A program made the translations under genes and the position numbers. Below the pieces are notes generated by a model. That model made no database searches. It was not told the DNA's origin and was given only the letters and a program-made list of their open reading frames with translations. From contig NC_065551.1 of NCBI RefSeq assembly GCF_022605725.1, positions 10,726,001 to 10,790,000 of the forward strand: 64,000 nt of DNA. The letters are read 5' to 3'. The stretch comes from Anthonomus grandis grandis (taxonomy: Eukaryota > Arthropoda > Insecta > Coleoptera > Curculionidae). Numbering within the stretch: the first letter of the stretch is position 1; the number at the start of each line of letters is the position of its first letter. Positions 1 to 10,837 of the stretch are shown here, one piece after another.

Positions 1-60
1 AATTAAATTGGAATCAAATCGGACAATGCTATAATAATTAATTGTTCTATTTTCTTAACA

Positions 61-77
61 CTGGTTATGTCCAAAAC
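61..77 (+). other. Conserved box 1 shared by all monomer classes
   Basis: ctggttatgtccaaaac in A and C, ctggttgtgttcaaacc in B. It lies about 60 bp from the monomer start in every class and resists change better than its surroundings. It could be a protein-binding site or merely shared ancestry. Confidence 0.6.
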
Positions 78-137
78 TTAAAAAGGATCATTTGGGTCAT
101 CTTGTATAACCTAAATATTAATTTTAAAATAAATTTG

Positions 138-156
138 AATGATAGATAACCGTAAT
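138..156 (+). other. Conserved box 2 shared by all monomer classes
   Basis: The consensus is gaatratagrtaacmgtaat, found in A, B and C monomers, starting 82-83 bp after box 1 when measured to agataac. It is also the place where B-heads switch to A-tails in chimeric monomers, so it may guide exchange as well as, or instead of, binding a protein. Confidence 0.6.
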
Positions 157-213
157 TGAGTGAGATATGACTATTTTTTAAAACACAACACATAAAACTA
201 TTTTTAAAAATCA

Positions 214-223
214 TTTAGGGTTA
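214..223 (+). repeat. TTTAGGGTTA motif in A-tails (plant-telomere-like 10-mer)
   Basis: TTTAGGGTTA occurs once in most A-type tails, with this copy as the example. It resembles one and a half units of the plant-type telomere repeat TTTAGGG, but there is never a second complete unit, and variants such as tttagtgttaa, tttacggttaa and ataggggtaa are tolerated. It may be chance. Confidence 0.5.
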
Positions 224-240
224 ATCAAATTATTTCTAAA

Positions 241-482
241 AATTAAATTAAAATTAAATCGGAACAATCGTAAACGCTATTAGTTATTATCTTTTCTTAA
301 TTCTGGTTGTGTTTAAACCGTAAAAAACATCATTTGGCTATTTTGTATATGAGAAATAGTAAATTTAAATTATATTCGAATAATAGATAACAGTAATACT
401 GTGAAATATGATTATTTTTTTTTTAAACAGTACATCAAAAAAAATTAAAAAATAATTTACAGGACATCAAATGAACTTCAAA
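241..482 (+). repeat. Satellite monomer, type B (reference copy)
   Basis: A 242-bp monomer. Head aattaaattaaaattaaatc is followed by ggaacaatcg and the B-specific gctattagttattat. Box 1 starts at 303 in its B form (ctggttgtgt) and box 2 (agataac) is at 385-391, giving the same 82-83 bp spacing as in A and C monomers. Palindromes aatttaaatt (362-371) and tattcgaata (373-382) sit just before box 2. The tail ends aggacatcaaatgaacttca, which predicts the A2 head that follows. This copy reads atgagaaa where most B copies read atgcgaaa. Confidence 0.92.
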
Positions 483-720
483 AATTAAATTGGAATGAAA
501 TCGGACAATGCTATAATGATTAATTGTTCTATTTTCTTAACCCTGGTTATGTCCAAAACTTAAAAGGATCATTTGGGTCATCTTGTATAACCTAAATATT
601 CATTTTAAAATAAATTTGAATAATAGATAACCGTAATTGAGTGAGATATGACTATTTTTTTAAAACACAATACAAAACTATTTTTAAAAATCATTTAGGG
701 TTAATCAAATTATATCTAAA
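483..720 (+). repeat. Satellite monomer, type A2 (reference copy)
   Basis: A 238-bp A monomer of the second subtype, with ggaatgaaat in place of ggaatcaaat and ataatgatta in place of ataataatta. Its middle reads attcattttaaaat, where A1 has attaattttaaaat. A2 follows B monomers whose tail reads cttcaaa, whereas A1 follows tails reading ctacaaa. That linkage holds nearly everywhere I looked in the window. Confidence 0.9.
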
Positions 721-949
721 AATTAAATCGGAACAATCGTTAATGCTATTAGTTATTATATTTTCTTAATTCTGGTTGTGTTCAAACCGTAAAAAACATC
801 ATTTGGCTATCTTGTATATGCGAAATAGTAAATTTAAATTATATTCGAATAATAGATAACAGTAATAGAGTAAAATATGATTTTTTTTTTAAAACAATAC
901 ATCAGAAAAATTTCAAAAATAATTTACAGTACATTAAATGAACTACAAA
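721..949 (+). repeat. Satellite monomer, type B, short-head variant
   Basis: A 229-bp B monomer whose head is aattaaatcgg, lacking about 11 bp (one of the two taaatt-like repeats) present in the 241 copy. The tail reads gagtaaaatatgattttttt, then caaaaataatttacagtacat and ctacaaa, and leads into an A1 monomer at 950. The short head recurs beside A2 monomers elsewhere, for example near 11227 and 13570, so it marks an inherited subfamily and not an isolated deletion. Confidence 0.88.
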
Positions 950-3346
950 AATTAAATTGGAATCAAATCGGACAATGCTATAATAATTAATTGTTCTATT
1001 TTCTTAACCTTGGTTATGTCCAAAACTTAAAAAGGATCATTTAAGTCATCTTGTATAACCTAAATATTAATTTTAAAATAAATTTGAATGATAGATAACC
1101 GTAATTGAGTGAGATATGACTATTTTTTAAAACACAACACATAAAACTATTTTTAAAAATCATTTAGGGTTAATCAAATTATATCTAAAAATTAATTTAA
1201 AATTAAATCGGAACAATCGTTAATGCTATTAGTTATTATATTTTCTTAACTCTGGTTGTGTTCAAACCGTAAAAAACATCATTTGGCTATCTCGTATATG
1301 CGAAATAGTAAATTTAAATTATATTCGAATAATAGATAACAGTAACAGTGTGAAATATGATTATTTTTTCTAAAAACAATACATCAAAAAAATTTTAAAA
1401 ATAATTTACAGGACTCAAATGAAATTCAAAAATTAAATTGGAATGAAATCGGACAATGCTATAATGATAAATTGTTCTATTTTCTTAACCCTGGTTATGT
1501 CCGAAACTTAAAAGGATCATTTGGGTCATCTTGTATAACCTAAATATTCATTTTAAAATAAATTTGAATAATAGATAACCGTAATTGAGTGGGATATGAC
1601 TATTTTTTTTTAACACAATACATCAAAATATTTTTAAAAATCATTTAGGGTTAATCAAATTATTTCTAAAAATTAAATTAAAATTAAATCGGAACAATCG
1701 TTAACGCTATTAGTTATTATCTTTTCTTAATTCTGGTTGTGTTTAAACCGTAAAAAACATCATTTGACTATTTTGTATATGCGAAATAGTAAATTTAAAT
1801 TATATTCGAATAATAGATAACAGTTATAGAGTGAGATATAATTATTTTTTTTAAAAACAATTCATAAGAAAAATTTCAAAAATAATTTACAGTACATTAA
1901 ATGAACTACAAAAATTAAATTGGAATCAAATCGGACAATGCTATAATAATTAATTGTTCTATTTTCTTAACCCTGGTTATGTTTAAAACTTAAAAAGGAT
2001 CATTTGGGTCATCTTGTATAACCTAAATATTAATTTTAAAATAAATTTGAATGATAGATAACCGTAATTGAGTGAGATATGACTATTTTTTAAAACACAA
2101 CACATAAAACTATATTTAAAAATCATTTAGGGTTAATCAAATTATATCTAAAAATTAATTTAAAATTAAATCGGAACAATCGTTAATGCTATTAGTTATT
2201 ATATTTTCTTAACTCTGGTTGTGTTCAAACCGTAAAAAACATCATTTGGCTATCTCGTATATGCGAAATAGTAAATTTAAATTATATTCGAATAATAGAT
2301 AACAGTAATAGTGTGAAATATGATTATTTTTTTTAAAAACAATACATCAGAAAAATTTTAAAAATAATTTACAGGACATCAAATGAACTTCAAAAATTAA
2401 ATTGGAATGAAATCGGACAATGCTATAATGATTAATTGTTCTATTTTCTTAACCCTGGTTATGTCCAAAACTTAAAAGGATCATTTGGGTCATCTTGTAT
2501 AACCTAAATATTCTTTTTAAAATAAATTTGAATAATAGATAACAGTAATTGAGTGAGATATGACTATTTTTTTTTAACACAATACATCATCATCATTTAG
2601 GGTTAATCAAATTATATCTAAAAATTGAATTAAAATTAAATCGGAACAATCGCCAACGCTATTAGTTATTATATTTTCTTAACTCTGGTTGTGTTCAAAC
2701 CGTAAAAAACATCATTTAGCTATCTCGTATATGCGAAATAGTAAATTTAAATTATATTCGAATAATAGATAACAGTTATAGAGTGAGATATAATTATTTT
2801 TTTTAAAAACAATTCATAAGAAAAATTTCAAAAATAATTTACAGTACATTAAATGAACTACAAAAATTAAATTGGAATCAAATCGGACAATGCTATAATA
2901 ATTAATTGTTCTATTTTCTTAACCCTGGTTAAGTCCAAAACTTAAAAAGGATCATTTGGGTCATCTTGTATAACCTAAATATTAATTTTAAAATAAATTT
3001 GAATGATAGATAACCGTAATTGAGTGAGATATGACTATTTTTTAAAACACAACACATAAAACTATATTTAAAAATCATTTAGGGTTAATCAAATTATATC
3101 TAAAAATTAATTTAAAATTAAATCGGAACAATCGTTAATGCTATTAGTTATTATATTTTCTTAACTCTGGTTGTGTTCAAACCGTAAAAAACATCATTTG
3201 GCTATCTCGTATATGCGAAATAGTAAATTTAAATTATATTCGAATAATAGATAACAGTAATAGTGTGAAATATGATTATTTTTTTTAAAAACAATACATC
3301 AGAAAAATTTTAAAAATAATTTACAGGACATCAAATGAACTTCAAA

Positions 3347-3587
3347 AATTAAATTGGAATGAAATCGTACAATGCTATAATGATTAATTGTTTTATTTTC
3401 TTAACCCTGGTTATGTCCAAAACTTAAAAAGGATCAATTGGGTCATCTTGTATAATTTAAATATGAATTTTAAAATAAATTTGAATAATAGGTAACCGTA
3501 ATTGAGTGAAATATGATTATTTTTTTTAAACACAATACATTAAAAAATTTTAGAAAATTATTTAGGGTTAAACAAATTATATCTAAA
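3347..3587 (+). repeat. Satellite monomer, type A3 (A-head with divergent tail)
   Basis: A 241-bp monomer with an A2-like head, then tataatttaaatatgaattt and an altered box 2 (aggtaacc instead of agataacc). The tail has cattaaaaaattttag and ttagggttaaacaaat. This A3 form commonly precedes a C monomer in the window, so the A3-C pair looks like a unit that was inserted into the A-B background and then spread. Confidence 0.85.
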
Positions 3588-3829
3588 AATTAAATTGAAA
3601 TCATATCGGAACATTAGCTATAGGTAATAGTAATCGATTTTCTTTATCCTGGTTATGTCCAAAACATAAAAGGGATCATTTGAGTCATCTTGTATAACCT
3701 AAATAATAATTTTAATTTATATTTGAATAATAGATAACCGTAATTAAGTGAGATATTACTATTTTTTTAAAACACAATACATTAAACTATTTTTAAAAAT
3801 CATTTAGGGTTAATCAAATTATATCTAAA
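3588..3829 (+). repeat. Satellite monomer, type C (reference copy)
   Basis: A 242-bp monomer with its own head: aattgaaatcatatcgg, then attagctataggtaatag and aatcgattttctttatcc. Box 1 begins at 3649 and box 2 is at 3732-3738, so spacing is conserved. The right half (gagtgagatattac and beyond) is close to an A-tail. I count 24 C-heads in the window, near 3.6, 6.0, 8.9, 10.5, 18.3, 19.06, 19.3, 20.95, 24.1, 25.0, 26.0, 30.9, 32.6, 37.8, 42.4, 42.7, 49.1, 49.35, 53.4, 54.4, 57.7, 58.0, 59.6 and 61.3 kb. Confidence 0.9.
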
Positions 3830-4150
3830 AATTGAATTAAAATTAAATCGGAACAATCGCCAACGCTATTAGTTATTATATTTTCTTAACTCTGGTTGTG
3901 TTCAAACCGTAAAAAACATCATTTGGTTATCTCGTATATGCGAAATAGTAAATTTAAATTATATTCGAATAATAGATAACAGTAATAGTGTGAAATATGA
4001 TTATTTTTTTTAAAAACAATACATCAGAAAAATTTTAAAAATAATTTACAGGACATCAAATGAACTTCAAAAATTAAATTGGAATGAAATCGGACAATGC
4101 TATAATGATTAATTGTTCTATTTTCTTAACCCTGGTTATGTCCAAAACTT

Positions 4151-7010
4151 AAAAGGATCATCTTGTATAACCTAAATATTCTTTTTAAAATAAATTTGAA
4201 TAATAGATAACAGTAATTGAGTGAGATATGACTATTTTTTTTTAACACAATACATCATCATCATTTAGGGTTAATCAAATTATATCTAAAAATTGAATTA
4301 AAATTAAATCGGAACAATTGCCAACGCTATTAGTTATTATATTTTCTTAACTCTGGTTGTGTTCAAACCGTAAAAAACATCATTTGGCTATTTTGTATAT
4401 GCGAAATAGTAAATTTAAATTATATTCGAATAATAGATAACAGTAATAGAGTGAGATATGACTATTTTTTTAAAACACAATACATCAAAATATTTTTAAA
4501 AATCATTTAGGGTTAATCAAATTATTTCTAAAAATTAAATTAAAATTAAATCGGAACAATCGTTAACGCTATTAGTTATTATCTTTTCTTAATTCTGGTT
4601 GTGTTTAAACCGTAAAAAACATCATTTGGCTATTTTGTATATGCGAAATAGTAAATTTAAATTATATTCGAATAATAGATAACAGTTATAGAGTGAGATA
4701 TAATTATTTTTTTTAAAAACAATTCATAAGAAAAATTTCAAAAATAATTTACAGTACATTAAATGAACTACAAAAATTAAATTGGAATCAAATCGGACAA
4801 TGCTATAATAATTAATTGTTCTATTTTCTTAATCCTGGTTATGTCCAAAACTTAAAAAGGATCATTTGGGTCATCTTGTATAACCTAAATATTAATTTTA
4901 AAATAAATTTGAATGATAGATAACCGTAATTGAGTGAGATATGACTATTTTTTAAAACACAACACATAAAACTATTTTTAAAAATCATTTAGGGTTAATC
5001 AAATTATATCTAAAAATTAATTTAAAATTAAATCCGAACAATCGTTAACGCTATTAGTTATCTTTTCTTAATTCTGGTTGTGTTTAAACCGTAAAAAACA
5101 TCATTTGGCTATTTTGTATATGCGAAATAGTAAATTTAAGTTATATTCGAATAATAGATAACAGTAATAGAGTGAGATATAATTATTTTTTTTAAAAACA
5201 ATTCTTAAGAAAAATTTTAAAAATAATTTATAGTACATCAAATGAACTTTAAAAATTAAATTGGAATCAAATCGGACAATGCTATAATAATTAATTGTTC
5301 TATTTTCTTAACACTGGTTATGTCCAAAACTTAAAAAGGATTATTTGGGTCATCTTGTATAACCTAAATATTAATTTTAAAATAAATTTAAATAATAGAT
5401 AACCGTAATTGAGTGAGATATGACTATTTTTTTAAAACACAATACATAAAACTATTTTTAAAAATCATTCAGGGTTAACCAAATTATATCTAAAAATTGA
5501 ATTAAAATTAAATCGGAACAATCGCCAACGCTATTAGTTATTATATTGTCTTAACTCTGGTTGTGTTCAAACCGTAAAAAACCTCATTTGGCTATCTCGT
5601 ATATGCGAAATAGTAAATTTAAATTATATTCGAATAATAGATAACAGTAATAGTGTGAAATATGATTATTTTTTTTAAAAACAATACATCAGAAAAATTT
5701 TAAAAATAATTTACAGGACATCAAATGAACTTCAAAAATTAAATTGGAATGAAATCGGACAATGCTATAATGATTAATTGTTCTATTTTCTTAACCCTGG
5801 TTATGTCCAAAACTTAAAGATCAATTGGGTCATTTTGTATAATTTAAATATGAATTTTAAAATAAATTTGAATAATAGGTAACCGTAATTGAGTGAAATA
5901 TGATTATTTTTTTTAAACACAATACATTAAAAAATTTTAGAAAATTATTTACGGTTAAACAAATTATATCTAAAAATTAAATTGAAATCATATCGGAAGA
6001 TTAGCTATAGGTAATAGTAATCGATTTTCTTTATCCTGGTTATGTCCAAAACATAAAAAGGATCAATTGAGTCATCTTGTATAACCTAAATAATAATTTT
6101 AATTTATATTTGAATAATAGATAACCGTAATTGAGTGAGATATTACTATTTTTTTAAAACACAATACATAAAACTATTTTTTAAAATCATTTAGGGTTAA
6201 TCAAATTAAATCTAAAAATTGAATTAAAATTAAATCGGAACAATCGCCAGCGCTATTAGTTATTATATTTTCTTAACTCTGGTTGTGTTCAAACCGTAAA
6301 AACACCATTTGGCTATCTTGTATATGCGAAATAGTAAATTTAAATTATATTCGAATAATAGATAACAGTAATGGAGTAAAATATGATTTTTTTTTTAAAA
6401 CAATACATCAGAAAAATTTCAAAAATAATTTACAGTACATTAAATGAACTACAAAAATTAAATTGGAATCAAATCGGACAATGCTATAATAATTAATTGT
6501 TCTATTTTCTTAACACTGGTTATGTCCAAAACTTAAAAAGGATTATTTGGGTCATCTTGTATAACCTAAATATTCTTTTTAAAATAAATTTGAATAGATA
6601 ACAGTAATTAAGTGAGATATGACTATTTTTTAAAACACAACACATAAAACTATTTTTAAAAATCATTTAGGGTTAATCAAATTATATCTAAAAATTAATT
6701 TAAAATTAAATCCGAACAATCGTTAACGCTATTAGTTATCTTTTCTTAATTCTGGTTGTGTTTAAACCGTAAAAAACATCATTTGGCTATTTTGTATATG
6801 CGAAATAGTAAATTTAAGTTATATTCGAATAATAGATAACAGTAATAGAGTGAGATATAATTTTTTTTTTTAAAAACAATTCATAAGAAAAATTTTAAAA
6901 ATAATTTATAGTACATCAAATGAACTTTAAAAATTAAATTGGAATCAAATCGGACAATGCTATAATAATTAATTGTTCTATTTTCTTAACACTGGTTATG
7001 TCCAAAACTT
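4151..7010 (+). repeat. Block Q1, first copy of a 2,860-bp 12-mer HOR
   Basis: Twelve monomers, with boundaries at 4291 B3, 4533 B, 4775 A1, 5015 B, 5254 A1, 5495 B, 5737 A3, 5975 C, 6217 B, 6456 A1, 6693 B and 6932 A1, before the unit repeats at 7151. The left limit is marked by aaaggatcatcttgtataac, where the usual tttgggtca is missing. Sites at 4161, 4681, 5041 and 5521 recur exactly 2,860 bp further on. The B monomers at 5015 and 6693 lack about 4 bp in ttattatc. The unit begins with a chimeric B-head/A-tail monomer. Confidence 0.9.
4291..4532 (+). repeat. Chimeric monomer B3 (B-head, A-tail)
   Basis: A 242-bp monomer that reads as type B through gcgaaatag and cgaataatagataacagtaat, then switches to the A form gagtgagatatgactattt and ends in the A-tail with tttagggttaatcaaa. 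Because tail dictates the next head, it is followed by another B-head at 4533, giving a B-B step instead of alternation. The switch lies in or just after box 2, the stretch shared by A and B, as expected from exchange one monomer out of register. Many further B3 copies occur, for example near 7.15, 12.0, 21.2 and 22.4 kb. Confidence 0.87.
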
Positions 7011-9864
7011 AAAAGGATCATCTTGTATAACCTAAATATTCTTTTTAAAATAAATTTGAATAATAGATAACAGTAATTGAGTGAGATATGACTATTTTTT
7101 TTTAACACAATACATCATCATCATTTAGGGTTAATCAAATTATATCTAAAAATTGAATTAAAATTAAATCGGAACAATTGCCAACGCTATTAGTTATTAT
7201 ATTTTCTTAACTCTGGTTGTGTTCAAACCGTAAAAAACATCATTTGGCTATTTTGTATATGCGAAATAGTAAATTTAAATTATATTCGAATAATAGATAA
7301 CAGTAATAGAGTGAGATATGACTATTTTTTTAAAACACAATACATCAAAATATTTTTAAAAATCATTTAGGGTTAATCAAATTATTTCTAAAAATTAAAT
7401 TAAAATTAAATCGGAACAATCGTTAACGCTATTAGTTATTATCTTTTCTTAATTCTGGTTGTGTTTAAACCGTAAAAAACATCATTTGGCTATTTTGTAT
7501 ATGCGAAATAGTAAATTTAAATTATATTCGAATAATAGATAACAGTTATAGAGTGAGATATAATTATTTTTTTTAAAAACAATTCATAAGAAAAATTTCA
7601 AAAATAATTTACAGTACATTAAATGAACTACAAAAATTAAATTGGAATCAAATCGGACAATGCTATAATAATTAATTGTTCTATTTTCTTAATCCTGGTT
7701 ATGTCCAAAACTTAAAAAGGATCATTTGGGTCATCTTGTATAACCTAAATATTAATTTTAAAATAAATTTGAATGATAGATAACCGTAATTGAGTGAGAT
7801 ATGACTATTTTTTAAAACACAACACATAAAACTATTTTTAAAAATCATTTAGGGTTAATCAAATTATATCTAAAAATTAATTTAAAATTAAATCCGAACA
7901 ATCGTTAACGCTATTAGTTATCTTTTCTTAATTCTGGTTGTGTTTAAACCGTAAAAAACATCATTTGGCTATTTTGTATATGCGAAATAGTAAATTTAAG
8001 TTATATTCGAATAATAGATAACAGTAATAGAGTGAGATATAATTATTTTTTTTAAAAACAATTCTTAAGAAAAATTTTAAAAATAATTTATAGTACATCA
8101 AATGAACTTTAAAAATTAAATTGGAATCAAATCGGACAATGCTATAATAATTAATTGTTCTATTTTCTTAACACTGGTTATGTCCAAAACTTAAAAAGGA
8201 TTATTTGGGTCATCTTGTATAACCTAAATATTAATTTTAAAATAAATTTAAATAATAGATAACCGTAATTGAGTGAGATATGACTATTTTTTTAAAACAC
8301 AATACATAAAACTATTTTTAAAAATCATTCAGGGTTAACCAAATTATATCTAAAAATTGAATTAAAATTAAATCGGAACAATCGCCAACGCTATTAGTTA
8401 TTATATTGTCTTAACTCTGGTTGTGTTCAAACCGTAAAAAACCTCATTTGGCTATCTCGTATATGCGAAAAAGTAAATTTAAATTATATTCGAATAATAG
8501 ATAACAGTAATAGTGTGAAATATGATTATTTTTTTTAAAAACTCAGAAAAATTTTAAAAATAATTTACAGGACATCAAATGAACTTCAAAAATTAAATTG
8601 GAATGAAATCGGACAATGCTATAATGATTAATTGTTCTATTTTCTTAACCCTGGTTATGTCCAAAACTTAAAGATCAATTGGGTCATTTTGTATAATTTA
8701 AATATGAATTTTAAAATAAATTTGAATAATAGGTAACCGTAATTGAGTGAAATATGATTATTTTTTTTAAACACAATACATTAAAAAATTTTAGAAAATT
8801 ATTTACGGTTAAACAAATTATATCTAAAAATTAAATTGAAATCATATCGGAAGATTAGCTATAGGTAATAGTAATCGATTTTCTTTATCCTGGTTATGTC
8901 CAAAACATAAAAAGGATCAATTGAGTCATCTTGTATAACCTAAATAATAATTTTAATTTATATTTGAATAATAGATAACCGTAATTGAGTGAGATATTAC
9001 TATTTTTTTAAAACACAATACATAAAACTATTTTTTAAAATCATTTAGGGTTAATCAAATTAAATCTAAAAATTGAATTAAAATTAAATCGGAACAATCG
9101 CCAGCGCTATTAGTTATTATATTTTCTTAACTCTGGTTGTGTTCAAACCGTAAAAAACACCATTTGGCTATCTTGTATATGCGAAATAGTAAATTTAAAT
9201 TATATTCGAATAATAGATAACAGTAATGGAGTAAAATATGATTTTTTTTTTAAAACAATACATCAGAAAAATTTCAAAAATAATTTACAGTACATTAAAT
9301 GAACTACAAAAATTAAATTGGAATCAAATCGGACAATGCTATAATAATTAATTGTTCTATTTTCTTAACACTGGTTATGTCCAAAACTTAAAAAGGATTA
9401 TTTGGGTCATCTTGTATAACCTAAATATTCTTTTTAAAATAAATTTGAATAGATAACAGTAATTAAGTGAGATATGACTATTTTTTAAAACACAACACAT
9501 AAAACTATTTTTAAAAATCATTTAGGGTTAATCAAATTATATCTAAAAATTAATTTAAAATTAAATCCGAACAATCGTTAACGCTATTAGTTATCTTTTC
9601 TTAATTCTGGTTGTGTTTAAACCGTAAAAAACATCATTTGGCTATTTTGTATATGCGAAATAGTAAATTTAAGTTATATTCGAATAATAGATAACAGTAA
9701 TAGAGTGAGATATAATTTTTTTTTTTAAAAACAATTCATAAGAAAAATTTTAAAAATAATTTATAGTACATCAAATGAACTTTAAAAATTAAATTGGAAT
9801 CAAATCGGACAATGCTATAATAATTAATTGTTCTATTTTCTTAACACTGGTTATGTCCAAAACT
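7011..9864 (+). repeat. Block Q1, second tandem copy of the 12-mer HOR
   Basis: A direct repeat of 4151-7010, with the next unit start at 7151 (4291 + 2,860). It matches base for base over the stretches I compared, apart from a 6-bp loss near 8541 (actcagaa where copy 1 has acaatacatcagaa), a one-base gain in a run of A near 9150, and gaaaaagt for gaaatagt near 8470. After the 6-bp loss the offset falls to 2,854. The junction with the following unit is at about 9864, where the sequence switches to aaaaaggattatttgggtca. Confidence 0.9.
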
Positions 9865-10837
9865 TAAAAAGGATTATTTGGGTCATCTTGTATAACCTAA
9901 ATATTAATTTTAAAATAAATTTAAATAATAGATAACCGTAATTGAGTGAGATATGACTATTTTTTTAAAACACAATACATAAAACTATTTTTAAAAATCA
10001 TTCAGGGTTAACCAAATTATATCTAAAAATTGAATTAAAATTAAATCGGAACAATCGCCAACGCTATTAGTTATTATATTTTCTTAACTCTGGTTGTGTT
10101 CAAACCGTAAAAAACCTCATTTGGCTATCTCGTATATGCGAAATAGTAAATTTAAATTATATTCGAATAATAGATAACAGTAATAGTGTGAAAAATGATT
10201 ATTTTTTTTAAAAACAATACATCAGAAAAATTTTAAAAATAATTTACAGGACATCAAATGAACTTCAAAAATTAAATTGGAATGAAATCGGACAATGCTA
10301 TAATGATTAATTGTTCTATTTTCTTAACCCTGGTTATGTCCAAAACTTAAAGATCAATTGGGTCATTTTGTATAATTTAAATATGAATTTTAAAATAAAT
10401 TTGAATAATAGGTAACCGTAATTGAGTGAAATATGATTATTTTTTTTAAACACAATACATTAAAAAATTTTAGAAAATTATTTACGGTTAAACAAATTAT
10501 ATCTAAAAATTAAATTGAAATCATATCGGAAGATTAGCTATAGGTAATAGTAATCGATTTTCTTTATCCTGGTTATGTCCAAAACATAAAAAGGATCAAT
10601 TGAGTCATCTTGTATAACCTAAATAATAATTTTAATTTATATTTGAATAATAGATAACCGTAATTGAGTGAGATATTACTATTTTTTTAAAACACAATAC
10701 ATAAAACTATTTTTTTAAATCATTTAGGGTTAATCAAATTAAATCTAAAAATTGAATTAAAATTAAATCGGAACAATCGCCAGCGCTATTAGTTATTATA
10801 TTTTCTTAACTCTGGTTGTGTTCAAACCGTAAAAAAC
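9787..10837 (+). repeat. Partial further iteration with 1,673-bp (7-mer) step
   Basis: From the A1 at 9787 the sequence repeats 8114 onwards at an offset of 1,673 bp, which is seven monomers (A1, B, A3, C, B, A1, B), not the full twelve. It therefore overlaps the end of the second 12-mer. The match ends near 10837, where aaaaaacatc replaces aaaaaacacc. This shows that the array was extended by exchange between non-equivalent points of the 12-mer. Confidence 0.82.

Larger units (their letters stand above)
1..240 (+). repeat. Satellite monomer, type A1 (reference copy)
   Basis: A 240-bp monomer. Its head reads ggaatcaaatcggacaat and then ataataatta, the two marks separating A1 from A2. Box 1 (ctggttatgtccaaaac) lies at 61-77 and box 2 (agataac) at 144-150. 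Self-complementary stretches are aattaatt at 36-43, attttaaaat at 121-130 and tttttaaaaa at 201-210. The tail holds TTTAGGGTTA at 214-223. The window starts almost exactly at a monomer boundary, but that boundary is my convention (first base of aattaaatt). A-tails are followed by a B- or C-head. Confidence 0.93.
950..4150 (+). repeat. Block P1: A1-B-A2-B tetramer HOR ending in A3-C-B-A2
   Basis: Monomer starts by my reading: 950 A1, 1190 B, 1431 A2, 1671 B, 1913 A1, 2153 B, 2395 A2, 2623 B, 2865 A1, 3105 B, 3347 A3, 3588 C, 3830 B, 4072 A2. The tetramer period is 949 bp (1 to 950), 963 bp (950 to 1913) and 952 bp (1913 to 2865); differences come from short indels inside monomers. The A2 at 2395 is only 228 bp because about 18 bp before tttaggg is replaced by a short cat repeat. 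Diagnostic variants such as ggttaagtcc near 2937 recur in the other P blocks. Confidence 0.88.

Noticed and set aside
373..390. CENP-B box
   Set aside because: attcgaataatagat keeps TTCG and the following A at the right distance but lacks the required CGGG; the reverse pattern is absent too.
880..890. Runs of 8-12 T as polymerase III terminators or poly(A) tails of retroelements
   Set aside because: They are at the same place in all B-tails and no A/B boxes, tRNA-like sequence or target-site duplications accompany them.
3700..3730. Yeast-type replication origin consensus in C monomers (atttatatttga)
   Set aside because: It is one base short of the 11-base consensus, and such matches are expected by chance at 78% A+T.
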